64,000 nucleotides of DNA from Pseudomonas sp. GOM7 (GCF_026723825.1 NZ_CP113519.1:3844001-3908000); one strand, 5' to 3'; shown: positions 25,275 through 32,971, counted from the first letter of the stretch. Notes: generated from the sequence alone by a model not told the origin. A program made the numbers and translations.

Positions 25275-25985
25275 TCAGTCCTCGGCGGGGGGAAACCAGA
25301 TATCCCGTGCCTGCCAGTCGTTCAGCAGCGCCCGGGCGTTGTCGAAATAGGCACTGTCGGCAAGCAGGCCGTGGGCATTGGCCAGGCCTTGCAGTGCCTG
25401 CCTCACCGGCTCATTGGTTTGCAGACGCAGTGCGAGCTGATAGGCGAAGGGCGTCAGCTGCATGAAGCGCACCTTGTCCCGGCTATCGCGCCAGACCAGC
25501 AGACAGGTTGGCTGTGCTGGCGATTGCAGCGGGCGGTGCTCGCCCCCTATCAATTGCACCGGCCAGCGGTAGGCCAACGGCCAGGCCAATGGCGACCAGC
25601 CTTGCCCAGGCAGTTGCGCCGCGCTGACGTCCAGCGCCAGCTCGACCCACTCGTAATGCGCCAGCTCCAGCATGAACGGCGGATCCTCCGGCTCGGCGCG
25701 ATACCCCTGCTGCAACCAGGCGATGAACTCCTGGCTGATCTGCGGAAAGTACGGGGTCGCCGCCCGATGCTCGGCGAAGAAGGCGCGCAGCAGCCTCTGC
25801 CAACGCTCGCTTCCTAAAACCGCGCGCAGCACCGGAAAGGCACTGCCAACCAGGCTGGCGACATTGTTGAAGAACAGCTCCTCATAGATCGCCATGCGCT
25901 CGCCAGTGATACCCGGCAACAGCGCCTGAGCCTCGGGCTGGCGGATGCGCGCGGCGAAGTCGCGCTGTAGTTGCACGCCGCTCAT
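25275..25985 (-). CDS. hvfC: HvfC-type RiPP maturation partner (DUF2063)
   Basis: 236 residues. The N-terminal DUF2063 domain shows QRDFAARIRQP and ERMAIYEELFFNNV, then AFPVLRAVLGSERW; it is often labelled a putative DNA-binding domain. In MNIO RiPP systems this protein partners the DUF692 enzyme and presents the precursor peptide. Its start overlaps the hvfB stop by 4 bp (ATGA), a strong sign of stoichiometric coupling. The C-terminal half is a beta-rich domain ending near FNNARALLNDW. The partner role is established for the family, not tested here. Confidence 0.88.
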   Translation of the reverse strand: MSGVQLQRDFAARIRQPEAQALLPGITGERMAIYEELFFNNVASLVGSAFPVLRAVLGSERWQRLLRAFFAEHRAATPYFPQISQEFIAWLQQGYRAEPEDPPFMLELAHYEWVELALDVSAAQLPGQGWSPLAWPLAYRWPVQLIGGEHRPLQSPAQPTCLLVWRDSRDKVRFMQLTPFAYQLALRLQTNEPVRQALQGLANAHGLLADSAYFDNARALLNDWQARDIWFPPAED

Positions 25986-26824
25986 GTGCCATACCTGTTA
26001 AACGGTTGCGCGGCCTGTTGCAGGCTGCGGATATGTGCCAGCTCGGCATACAGCTCAGCCAGCGGCGGGAAGTTGAAGTCGCGCTCCAACAGCGTCGGGC
26101 GCAAACCATGTTGCGCATAGGTAGCACTGAGCAACGCCCACACCGGATCGATCACCGGCGCGCCATGGGTGTCGATCTTCAGGTCTTCGGCCTGGTCGTA
26201 ATGGCCGGCGACATGCAGATAAGCGATGCGCTCGCTGGGCATCGCCGCGATATAGGTAGCGGCATCGAAGCCGAAATTCAGGCTGTTGACGTAGACGTTG
26301 TTGACGTCCAGCAGCAGTTGGCAGTCCGCGCGCTCCAGCACCGCCCGGACGAAATCCGCCTCGTCCAGCTCGCCCGGCAGGCGTGCATAGGCCGAGACGT
26401 TCTCGATGATCAGCGGTCGCTGCAGCACGTCCTGAACGATACGCACGCGCTCGGCGATGCGCAGCACCGACTCTTCGGAAAACGGCAGCGGCATCAGGTC
26501 ATATAGCTGGCCATCATCGGCGCAGGCCGACAAATGCTCGCTGTAAGCCAGCACGCCGTGCTCGTCGAGAAAGCCCTTGATGGCGTGCAGCAACTCCAGA
26601 TTCAGCGGCGCGAAGCCGCCGAGGTTGAGGGACAGACCATGACACAGCAGCGGCCGGCGCTCGCTCAGAGCACGCAGTTGCTTGCCCAGCCGACCGCCGA
26701 CACCGATCCAGTTCTCCGGTGCCACTTCCAGGAAGTCGGCACCGCTGGCCTCGTCATCGAGCAACTCGGCAAGCAGCCCACGGCGCAAGCCCAGGCCGGC
26801 GCCATCCAGTTCTGCCAATTGCAT
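25982..26824 (-). CDS. hvfB: MNIO (DUF692) RiPP-modifying enzyme, HvfB type
   Basis: 280 residues of the multinuclear non-heme iron oxidase family with a TIM-barrel fold. Likely metal ligands are intact: H62 (CHGLSLN), E96-H97 (YSEHLSA), E141-N142 (IENVSAY), D173 and N175 (LDVNNVY), H204 and H208 (HVAGHYD), D218 and H220, and E247 (LERDFN). Family members convert cysteine-containing motifs to oxazolone/thioamide groups that bind copper. The ATG at 26824 gives the family N-terminus MQLAELDGAGLGLR; an upstream extension in frame overlaps hvfA and is discarded. It lies 19 bp after hvfA. Confidence 0.92.
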   Translation of the reverse strand: MQLAELDGAGLGLRRGLLAELLDDEASGADFLEVAPENWIGVGGRLGKQLRALSERRPLLCHGLSLNLGGFAPLNLELLHAIKGFLDEHGVLAYSEHLSACADDGQLYDLMPLPFSEESVLRIAERVRIVQDVLQRPLIIENVSAYARLPGELDEADFVRAVLERADCQLLLDVNNVYVNSLNFGFDAATYIAAMPSERIAYLHVAGHYDQAEDLKIDTHGAPVIDPVWALLSATYAQHGLRPTLLERDFNFPPLAELYAELAHIRSLQQAAQPFNRYGT

Positions 26825-26843
26825 GGCCCGTCCCCCTCGCTGC

Positions 26844-27107
26844 TTACTCGCTCTTTTCGCCGCCGCATTTACCCTCGGTACCGGCCTTCTTCTCGGCACC
26901 GCACGAGCCTTCTTTGTCCGCTTTCTTCTCGCTGCCGCACTTGCCTTCACCGCAGGAACCTTCCTGGCCCTTCTCGCCGGCAGCCAGGCTGTAGCCGCTG
27001 CTCAGCTCCTGCGCGGCAAAGGGATTGCTCGCGGCCTGTGCGGTAAAGGCCACGGAAGTCAGCAGCGCGGCGCCCAGGGTAGCGGTCAGGGTATTGAGTG
27101 GTTTCAT
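26844..27107 (-). CDS. hvfA: HvfA-type copper-binding RiPP precursor peptide
   Basis: 87 residues. A Sec signal peptide ends near AQA (residues 23-25). A short linker is followed by a Lys/Glu/Gly-rich core with four cysteines at 52, 57, 69 and 81. Each sits in an EGxCG motif, alternating EGSCG, EGKCG, EGSCG, EGKCG. These are the motifs that the MNIO enzyme HvfB is known to modify in Haemophilus HvfA, giving copper-chelating oxazolone/thioamide pairs. GGAGAG precedes the ATG. It is the first gene of the operon. Export to the periplasm and a copper-buffering role are inferred. Confidence 0.9.
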   Translation of the reverse strand: MKPLNTLTATLGAALLTSVAFTAQAASNPFAAQELSSGYSLAAGEKGQEGSCGEGKCGSEKKADKEGSCGAEKKAGTEGKCGGEKSE

Positions 27108-27162
27108 GGCATCTCTCCATCGTTTCGGAATGCGGGGCCGGATTGGCGCCCTCGCAGTAATG

Positions 27163-27188
27163 GACGAGGCACAGGTGCGGGCGTTACA
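27163..27188 (-). promoter_or_regulatory. Candidate ECF-sigma promoter of the hvf operon
   Basis: On the minus strand TGTAACG (27182-27188) is followed after 15 bp by CGTC (27163-27166), about 55 bp upstream of the hvfA ATG. This AAC-containing -35 with a CGTC -10 is the usual shape of ECF promoters. The likely sigma factor is encoded at 29330-29932. Confidence 0.5.
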
Positions 27189-27343
27189 GCGGGTGAAAAA
27201 AGTTTTCGTAGCCCAGATGAAATCCGGGGGCGCTTTGCCCGCTACCAGTCGCGGCTACGACTGCATGGATGCTGTAGGTAGAGCGAAGCAGGATGCCAGA
27301 GCCGAAAGCCACTCCCACAGGCAGAGGAACATCCACCGCACCG

Positions 27344-27871
27344 TGGGAGGCGCCTCAGCGGCGCGAGTTCCGGTTGTTCAACCAGCTCACTGGCTGCACG
27401 GATAAAGGCGGCGGTCGAGGTTGGGGCTTCGATCCCCGCTTCACGCAGCATGCCGCGCAACAGGTTGATACGCTGGGTTCTGCTCTTCTTCCAGGTTTCC
27501 CGCAGTCCATGCAATTGCTGGAGCTGTTGTTGATCGTGGCTCTTCACCGGCACGGGATGAATATCGGTGCAGCGCGCGGCTTCCAGCATGGCATCGCAGT
27601 CGTTGCGGTCGGTCTTGTTGCGCCGACGATAGGGCCGCACGTAACGCGGATGCAGCAGCCGGACCTGATGTCCCAGCGATTGCGCCAACCGTCCCCAGTA
27701 ATGCGCTGTGCCGCAGGCTTCCATCACCCACTCGACCGGCTCGGCCTGCTCCTGTATATATCGCCTGAACGCCTCCCGGTTCAGCCGCTTGCGCTGCACC
27801 ACCTGGCCGTAACGGACACTCTCGGCAACTTGGTAAACGGACTTGGCCAGATCAACAGCGATGCGCTTCAT
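27344..27871 (-). pseudogene. IS110 family transposase, C-terminally truncated
   Basis: The reading frame begins MKRIAVDLAKSVYQVAES, with the first catalytic Asp, and continues with EACGTAHYWGR, RPYRRRNKTDRNDC and the coiled-coil RINLLRGMLREAGIE. This is the N-terminal DEDD RuvC-like domain and central coil of IS110 transposases. After APLRRLP (about residue 176) similarity stops, and the remaining 33 codons to a stop at 27242 read into unrelated DNA. The C-terminal serine-containing Tnp domain is absent, so the enzyme should be inactive. IS110 elements carry a bridge RNA in their non-coding end; only a short non-coding stretch is left here. Confidence 0.85.
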
Positions 27872-27942
27872 AACGGCTCTCCCAATTTCAGCTATAACAG
27901 CCCTCAGGTATAGAACTGTGGCGTGGGGGAGTCCATTACAGC
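27344..27942 (-). mobile_element. Truncated IS110-family insertion sequence
   Basis: The segment holds the 5' end and about 60 % of an IS110-family element. The upstream edge abuts an integron attC site at 27943, and the 3' part of the transposase and the other end are missing. IS110/IS1111 members that target attC sites are known in Pseudomonas. The exact edges are inferred from where transposase similarity and attC begin and end. Confidence 0.6.
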
Positions 27943-28018
27943 ACTCAACGTCGCTCACTTCGTTCGCCGGACGTCCAAAAGCTGCGCTTTTGTCCGCCCA
28001 TTAGCTTAATCGTTAGCT
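27943..28018 (+). repeat. Integron attC recombination site (complete)
   Basis: It runs from an inverse core ACTCAAC (27943-27949, consensus RYYYAAC) to a core GTTAGCT (28012-28018, one mismatch to GTTRRRY). The internal palindromic part includes caaaagc/gcttttg. The same central text, cgctcacttcgttcgc, recurs after the cassette gene at 28866. Recombination at G/TT would place the cassette start at 28013. Confidence 0.75.
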
Positions 28019-28032
28019 TCCAAGGACAGATA

Positions 28033-28845
28033 ATGGTTACCGAAAAGAAATTTGAAAAATACTTAATCGAAACAGTCGCACATAAAACATCTTTGAACTC
28101 CTACGCAGAAGCCCCGGCGAACGCATTTTTACTATATACATGCGATGCTTATGATGCATTTCAGCACTGCCAAAATAAATTCACAAAAAAAGGAAATGGC
28201 GATTTCAACAAGGATAGCGAAGATAGTTTGAGACATATATCTTGCGCTATTCTTGGCTCACTAATGGGGCACTTTGAAACATATCAAAAGTCGTTATTAG
28301 CAGGCCTAATTGATTTTTCAGCAAATTTCCCATCTTTTGATTCAGAAAGCTTTTTAAAACATTTTTCAAAGCACTGTGGCGGTAGCATAAGCATTCCCGT
28401 CGACAGGCTTCTATCTTTCCGCACTACGAGTGCTCAAGTCGGCTACGTGGTATCTGACTCGCTTAACGGCTGGCACAACCCTAGTAAAGTAAATTCATTC
28501 TTCAAATCACTTGAAATAAAGAAAGATATTTTCACACCGAGTCAAATCGAGGATCTCGAAGTACTGTGGCAGCTACGCCATTCAATAGTTCACACTGGCG
28601 CATGGCTTTCTATGCCCGACTCTCAAAAAATAAAGCGCTTAAATGGCTATGGAAATAAACCAATAATATTTGAGCATACATTTATTAATGCGCTTTGCAG
28701 GAAGCTACACCAGATTGTTAAACACGCGAATACAACCTTGCTATCCGAATGCACTTCACTTCTTGGCGCAAAGCCAACTCAAGAAAGCATAGAAGGATTA
28801 ACAAATTTTCTTGAGGTCACATCACCAAAAAAGGTGTGGTTGTAA
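28033..28845 (+). CDS. Integron-cassette protein with HEPN-like R-x4-H motif
   Basis: 270 residues, much more AT-rich than any neighbour and using Lys/Asn/Ile codons ending in A or T. The ATG lies 20 bp from the inferred cassette start, with AAGGA at 28022-28026, the usual layout of an integron cassette. No membrane segment or signal is visible. Near the C-terminus WQLRHSIVHTGAWL contains R182-x4-H187, the motif of HEPN-domain RNases such as the RiboL-PSP type. The rest is helical, as HEPN proteins are. HEPN proteins are often toxins or phage-defence effectors; that role is hypothesis. No antitoxin is adjacent. Confidence 0.75.
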   Translation: MVTEKKFEKYLIETVAHKTSLNSYAEAPANAFLLYTCDAYDAFQHCQNKFTKKGNGDFNKDSEDSLRHISCAILGSLMGHFETYQKSLLAGLIDFSANFPSFDSESFLKHFSKHCGGSISIPVDRLLSFRTTSAQVGYVVSDSLNGWHNPSKVNSFFKSLEIKKDIFTPSQIEDLEVLWQLRHSIVHTGAWLSMPDSQKIKRLNGYGNKPIIFEHTFINALCRKLHQIVKHANTTLLSECTSLLGAKPTQESIEGLTNFLEVTSPKKVWL

Positions 28846-28856
28846 ACTAATTATGC

Positions 28857-28906
28857 GCTCAACTCTCGCTCACTTCGTTCGCTGGACAGCCAAAAGCTGC
28901 GCTTTT
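28857..28906 (+). repeat. Half attC site at cassette end (truncated)
   Basis: Starts with GCTCAAC (28857-28863, consensus RYYYAAC) and follows the complete attC closely to gctgcgctttt at 28906, where similarity ends abruptly. The core GTTRRRY half is missing, so this cassette could not be excised precisely at its 3' side. Confidence 0.7.
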
Positions 28907-28927
28907 AGAGGAAAAAGCAAGTAGCCT

Positions 28928-28983
28928 GGGTAGAGCACAGCGAAACCCGGGGCAGATTAGATGGGTTTCGCGTTGCTCTACCC
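28928..28983. repeat. Dispersed intergenic palindrome (gggtagagca family)
   Basis: 21-bp arms (28928-28948 and 28963-28983) differ at two positions. The text gggtagagca...gcgaaaccc is of a type I recognise as scattered in Pseudomonas intergenic regions. It follows the broken attC directly. Confidence 0.6.
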
Positions 28984-29033
28984 ATCCTACGGTGCTGTTC
29001 CGACAGCAAATAGCCCGAACAACCATCGCAAAC

Positions 29034-29059
29034 GGTGGATGAAAAAAGCGTCATCCACC
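29034..29059. repeat. Second intergenic palindrome (ggtggatga/tcatccacc)
   Basis: Perfect 9-bp arms (29034-29042 and 29051-29059) with an 8-base AT-rich loop, 44 bp before the end of the anti-sigma gene. It could terminate the sigma/anti-sigma transcript or be another dispersed repeat. Confidence 0.6.
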
Positions 29060-29102
29060 CTACGCGTGAGGACGCAACCAAGCCGTCCAGCAAGAACGCG
29101 GT

Positions 29103-29336
29103 TCACCCCTGATTACGCCGGTTCTGCGCCAGGCGCTCGGCCAACGCGTCGAGTTCGGGCAGTTCGCCCTCGGGCATCTGCCGGATCACCGCCTGGGTCA
29201 GTTTCATCTGGCGGATAAAACGTCGGCAGTTGCCGCACATGGCCAGGTGCGCGCGCACGGCCAAGCGCTGGCGCAACGTCAGTTGGCCATCGAGAAAATC
29301 GCTGGAGTGAGCGACCAGTTCCTTGCAAGTCAGCAT
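29103..29336 (-). CDS. Zinc-finger anti-sigma factor
   Basis: 77 residues. The ZAS signature H-x3-C-x2-C is present as HLAMCGNC (H31, C35, C38), with an upstream Cys4 in LTCKELV. It has no membrane helix, so it is a soluble type. It overlaps the ECF sigma gene by 7 bp and should hold that sigma inactive until a signal arrives. Given the nearby hvf operon, copper or redox stress is a plausible signal, inferred from context only. Confidence 0.88.
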   Translation of the reverse strand: MLTCKELVAHSSDFLDGQLTLRQRLAVRAHLAMCGNCRRFIRQMKLTQAVIRQMPEGELPELDALAERLAQNRRNQG

Positions 29337-29932
29337 TGGCCCGTCTCCTCGAAATGTTCCAGGGTGGCGAAGACTTTCAGGCGTGCCCGATGCAGCAGCA
29401 CACGTACATTGGAGAGCGAGATGTCGAGAAGATTACAGATCGCCTCCAGCTCCAGGCCCTGGCGTTCGCGCAGCAGCAGGACGCTGCTCTGCAGCTCGGA
29501 CAGGCTGGTCAGGGTGTGTTCCAGGCACTGGCGCAGTTCGTCTTCGGTGAGCAGCGCGTCGGGGCTGTCCTGATGCCAGGTATGGGGGGCCATCAGCCAG
29601 TGGCCGTCATCGGCGAAACGCTCGTCGCCGACCGTGCCATGAGGGGCGGGCAGGTCGTCGAGCAGCACTTCGCGGCGGCTCTGCTTGAGCCGGGTCTTGG
29701 CAGTATTGGCGGTGATGGTCAGCAGCCAGGTCTTGAGGCTGGCGCGCCCCTGAAAGCCCGCCAGGTTGCGCACCACGGCGAGCCAGGCATCCTGCACCAC
29801 CTCGTCGACATGGCGGCTGCCGACGATGGCATAAGCCACCGCACGCATCGCCCCCTGGTAGCGAGCCACCAGCTCGCGGTAGGCCTTTTGCTCCCCAGCG
29901 AGCAGGCGCTCCAGCAGATCGGATTCGGACAT
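29330..29932 (-). CDS. ECF RNA polymerase sigma factor
   Basis: 200 residues with sigma regions 2 and 4. Region 2 covers YRELVARYQGAMRAVAYAIV and DEVVQDAWLAVVRNLAGF; region 4 covers LSELQSSVLLLRERQGLELEAIC and LDISLSNVRVLLHRARLKVF. It partners the overlapping anti-sigma gene. The pair faces hvfA in the same orientation 2 kb upstream, with foreign DNA in between. I infer that the pair originally headed the RiPP locus and drives the promoter at 27163-27188. No clear copy of that promoter precedes the sigma gene itself. Confidence 0.92.
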   Translation of the reverse strand: MSESDLLERLLAGEQKAYRELVARYQGAMRAVAYAIVGSRHVDEVVQDAWLAVVRNLAGFQGRASLKTWLLTITANTAKTRLKQSRREVLLDDLPAPHGTVGDERFADDGHWLMAPHTWHQDSPDALLTEDELRQCLEHTLTSLSELQSSVLLLRERQGLELEAICNLLDISLSNVRVLLHRARLKVFATLEHFEETGQC

Positions 29933-30003
29933 GGCACTCCCGTAGATCGAGCCTGCGCACGCAGCCGAACGCTCCGTGCAGCTCAGGCACTCCTACAGAG
30001 AGT

Positions 30004-31131
30004 TCAACGCTTGCGCAAAATTACACTGCCGATGGAATAACCGGCACCGAAGGAGCTTAGAACACCCAAGCTACCAGCAGGCAAATCATCCTGGTTCTTG
30101 TGCAGGGCGATCACCGAACCGGCCGAGCTGGTGTTGGCGTAGGTGTCGAGGATCACCGGTGCCTCGTGCGGCTCGGCATCGCGACCGAGCAGCTTGCGGG
30201 CGATCAGCAGGTTCATGTTGAGGTTGGCCTGGTGCAGCCAAAAGCGCTTGACGTCGCCAACGTTGAGCTGGTGCTCGGCCAGATGCGCGGCGATCAGCTC
30301 GGCCACCATCGGGCAGACGTCCCTGAAGACCTTGCGGCCTTCCTGTACGAACAGCTTGTCGCGGGCACCAATGCCCTCTTCCGCTGCGCGGTTGAGGAAG
30401 CCGAAGTTGTTGCGGATGTTGTTGGAGAACTGGGTCAGCAGCTTGGTGCCGACCACGTCGAACTGGTGCTTGGAGGTGGCCTGGTCGGCGCGCTCGATGA
30501 TCACTGCGGTGGCGGCATCACCGAAGATGAAATGGCTGTCACGGTCGCGGAAGTTGAGGTGGCCGGTGCAGATTTCCGGGTTGACCATGAGGATGGCGCG
30601 GGCCTGGCCGGTCTGGATTGCAGTGGTCGCGGCCTGGATGCCGAAGGTGGCCGAGGAGCAGGCCACGTTCATGTCGTAGCCCCAGCCCTGAATCCCCAGC
30701 GCCGCCTGCACTTCGATGGCCACCGCCGGGTAGGCGCGCTGCAGGTTGGAGCAGGCGACTATCACCCCGTCGATATCGGCGACGGTCTTGCCGGCGCGCT
30801 CAAGCGCCTGCTTGGCAGCGCCCACGGCCATCTCGCAGAGGATGCCCCACTCTTCGTTGGAGCGCTCGGGGATGCGCGGCACCATGCGTTGCGGGTCGAG
30901 GATGCCAGCCTTGTCGATGACGAAGCGGCTCTTGATGCCCGAGGCCTTCTCGATGAAGGCCGTGCTGGACTCGCTCAAGGCCTCCATCTCGCCACGGGCG
31001 ATGGCCTCGGCGTTATCGGCGTTGAACTGCTGCACATAAGCATTAAAGGACGCCACCAACTCTTCGTTGGAAATGCTGTTGGCCGGGGTGTAGAGGCCAG
31101 TACCGCTGATCACGACGTTATGCACGCTCAT
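30004..31131 (-). CDS. Beta-ketoacyl-ACP synthase III family enzyme (PA3286-like)
   Basis: 375 residues of the thiolase fold. The catalytic Cys is in VACSSATFG, the His in FWLHQANLNMN and the Asn in ANTSSAGS. The sequence strongly resembles P. aeruginosa PA3286, which condenses medium-chain acyl-CoA from beta-oxidation with malonyl-ACP and so feeds it into fatty acid synthesis. It is longer than housekeeping FabH (about 330 residues). It is monocistronic and divergent from the glutamate-synthase-like gene. The assignment to PA3286 is by recognition. Confidence 0.88.
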   Translation of the reverse strand: MSVHNVVISGTGLYTPANSISNEELVASFNAYVQQFNADNAEAIARGEMEALSESSTAFIEKASGIKSRFVIDKAGILDPQRMVPRIPERSNEEWGILCEMAVGAAKQALERAGKTVADIDGVIVACSNLQRAYPAVAIEVQAALGIQGWGYDMNVACSSATFGIQAATTAIQTGQARAILMVNPEICTGHLNFRDRDSHFIFGDAATAVIIERADQATSKHQFDVVGTKLLTQFSNNIRNNFGFLNRAAEEGIGARDKLFVQEGRKVFRDVCPMVAELIAAHLAEHQLNVGDVKRFWLHQANLNMNLLIARKLLGRDAEPHEAPVILDTYANTSSAGSVIALHKNQDDLPAGSLGVLSSFGAGYSIGSVILRKR

Positions 31132-31360
31132 TCCTCTTCTCGGCCGCGGGCGGCCTCAGGCAGTAGGCCGGCGACAAGCGCGCCGGCCGAAAATCGGGGA
31201 GGTGGGCCAAGCTTTGGCGATGGTTGGCTCCGGGCCACTGAGTGTGCCACAGCGCAACGCCTTTCGTCCTCAGCCCTTGAGAGTGTCTGCAAGGACAGAA
31301 CATGACCACATATAACCTTTTAGTCTAGAGTCTGCGCTTCAGCCAAGCTCAGGAGGCCAC

Positions 31361-32971
31361 ATGACCCTTTCCTTGCTCAGCCGCTACGCATTCTTTGCCC
31401 TCTGCGTGCTGTTCACCCTGGCCAGCCTGCCCTTTCTGAGTCACGACTGGTTGTGGCCCTTCACCCTGCTCACCGCCGCGCTCAGCCTGATCGGCACCTT
31501 CGATCTGTTGCAGACTCGCCATGCGGTGCGGCGCAACTACCCGATCCTCGGCAACATCCGCTACATGGTCGAAGGCATCCGCCCGGAGATTCGCCAGTAC
31601 CTGCTCGAAGGCGATGCCGAACAACTGCCGTTTTCCCGCGCGCAGCGTTCGCTGGTCTATGCCCGTGCCAAGAACGAAGGCGGCGACAAGCCTTTCGGCA
31701 CGCTGAACGACGTGTACCGGAACGGTTTCGAGTTCATCAGCCATTCCATGCGCCCAGCCCCCTTGAGCGATCCAGACGACTTTCGCGTGGAGATCGGTGG
31801 GCCGCAGTGCCGCCAACCCTATTCGGCATCGCTGTTCAATATCTCGGCGATGAGCTTCGGCTCGCTCAGCGCCAATGCCATTCGCGCGCTGAACAAGGGC
31901 GCCAAGCTGGGCAACTTCTATCACGACACCGGCGAGGGCAGCATCAGCCCCTACCACCGCGAACACGGCGGCGACCTGGTGTGGGAACTGGGCAGCGGCT
32001 ACTTCGGCTGCCGCACCGCCGATGGCCACTTCGACCCCGAGCGCTTCACCGAACAGGCGTGCACGGCGCAGGTGAAGATGATCGAGATCAAGCTCAGCCA
32101 GGGCGCCAAGCCTGGCCACGGCGGCATCCTGCCCAAGCACAAAATCACCGCGGAAATCGCCAGCACCCGTGGCGTAGCCATGGGTGAGGATTGCGTCTCG
32201 CCCTCGAGCCACAGCGCCTTTTCCACGCCCACCGAGCTGCTGCAGTTCATCGCCCAACTGCGCGAGCTGTCGGGCGGCAAGCCAGTCGGTTTCAAGCTCT
32301 GCCTGGGCCACCCCTGGGAATTCATGGGCATCGTCAAGGCCATGCTGGCCACCGGCATCCTCCCCGACTTCATCGTCGTCGACGGCAAGGAAGGTGGCAC
32401 CGGCGCCGCGCCGCTGGAATTCACCGACCATATCGGCGCGCCGCTACGCGAAGGCCTATTGTTCGTGCACAACACCCTGGTCGGCAGCAATCTGCGCGAC
32501 AAGATCAGGCTCGGCGCCAGCGGCAAGATCGTCAGCGCCTTCGATATCGCCCGGGTAATGGCCATCGGTGCCGATTGGGCCAACTCGGCGCGCGGTTTCA
32601 TGTTCGCCATCGGTTGCATCCAGTCGCAGAGCTGCCACACCAACAAGTGCCCCACCGGCGTGGCCACTCAGGATCCACTGCGCCAGCGCGCCCTGGTGGT
32701 AGAGGACAAGGCCCAGCGGGTTCACAATTTCCACCGCAACACGCTCAAGGCGCTGGCCGAGATGCTCGCCGCCGCCGGCCTCGCACATCCCTCGCAGATC
32801 GATGCCAAGCACCTGGTGCAGCGCCTGTCGGCCAGCGAGATCAAGCTGTTCGCCCAGCAACACGTGTTCCTTGCACCGGGTGAGCTGCTCAGTGGCGAGA
32901 TCAGCGGCGAGTTCTATCAGCGCATGTGGCAGATGGCGCGCGCCGACAGTTTCGAGCCAGCACCGGCTTGA
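31361..32971 (+). CDS. FMN-binding glutamate synthase family protein
   Basis: 536 residues. Two N-terminal membrane helices (about residues 10-50) are followed by a glutamate-synthase-type FMN barrel: MSFGSLSANAIRALN, GEGSISPYH, KPGHGGILP and DGKEGGTGAAP. A cysteine cluster GCIQSQSCHTNKCPTG could hold a 3Fe-4S centre. It lacks the amidotransferase and GltD parts, so it is not ordinary GOGAT; the electron acceptor and substrate are unknown. AGGAGG precedes the ATG at 31361. A periplasmic binding protein gene follows. Confidence 0.88.
   Translation: MTLSLLSRYAFFALCVLFTLASLPFLSHDWLWPFTLLTAALSLIGTFDLLQTRHAVRRNYPILGNIRYMVEGIRPEIRQYLLEGDAEQLPFSRAQRSLVYARAKNEGGDKPFGTLNDVYRNGFEFISHSMRPAPLSDPDDFRVEIGGPQCRQPYSASLFNISAMSFGSLSANAIRALNKGAKLGNFYHDTGEGSISPYHREHGGDLVWELGSGYFGCRTADGHFDPERFTEQACTAQVKMIEIKLSQGAKPGHGGILPKHKITAEIASTRGVAMGEDCVSPSSHSAFSTPTELLQFIAQLRELSGGKPVGFKLCLGHPWEFMGIVKAMLATGILPDFIVVDGKEGGTGAAPLEFTDHIGAPLREGLLFVHNTLVGSNLRDKIRLGASGKIVSAFDIARVMAIGADWANSARGFMFAIGCIQSQSCHTNKCPTGVATQDPLRQRALVVEDKAQRVHNFHRNTLKALAEMLAAAGLAHPSQIDAKHLVQRLSASEIKLFAQQHVFLAPGELLSGEISGEFYQRMWQMARADSFEPAPA

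Noticed and set aside
27242..27343. C-terminal 33 residues of the IS110 frame
   Set aside because: These codons are read-through into unrelated intergenic DNA after transposase similarity ends, not part of a protein domain.
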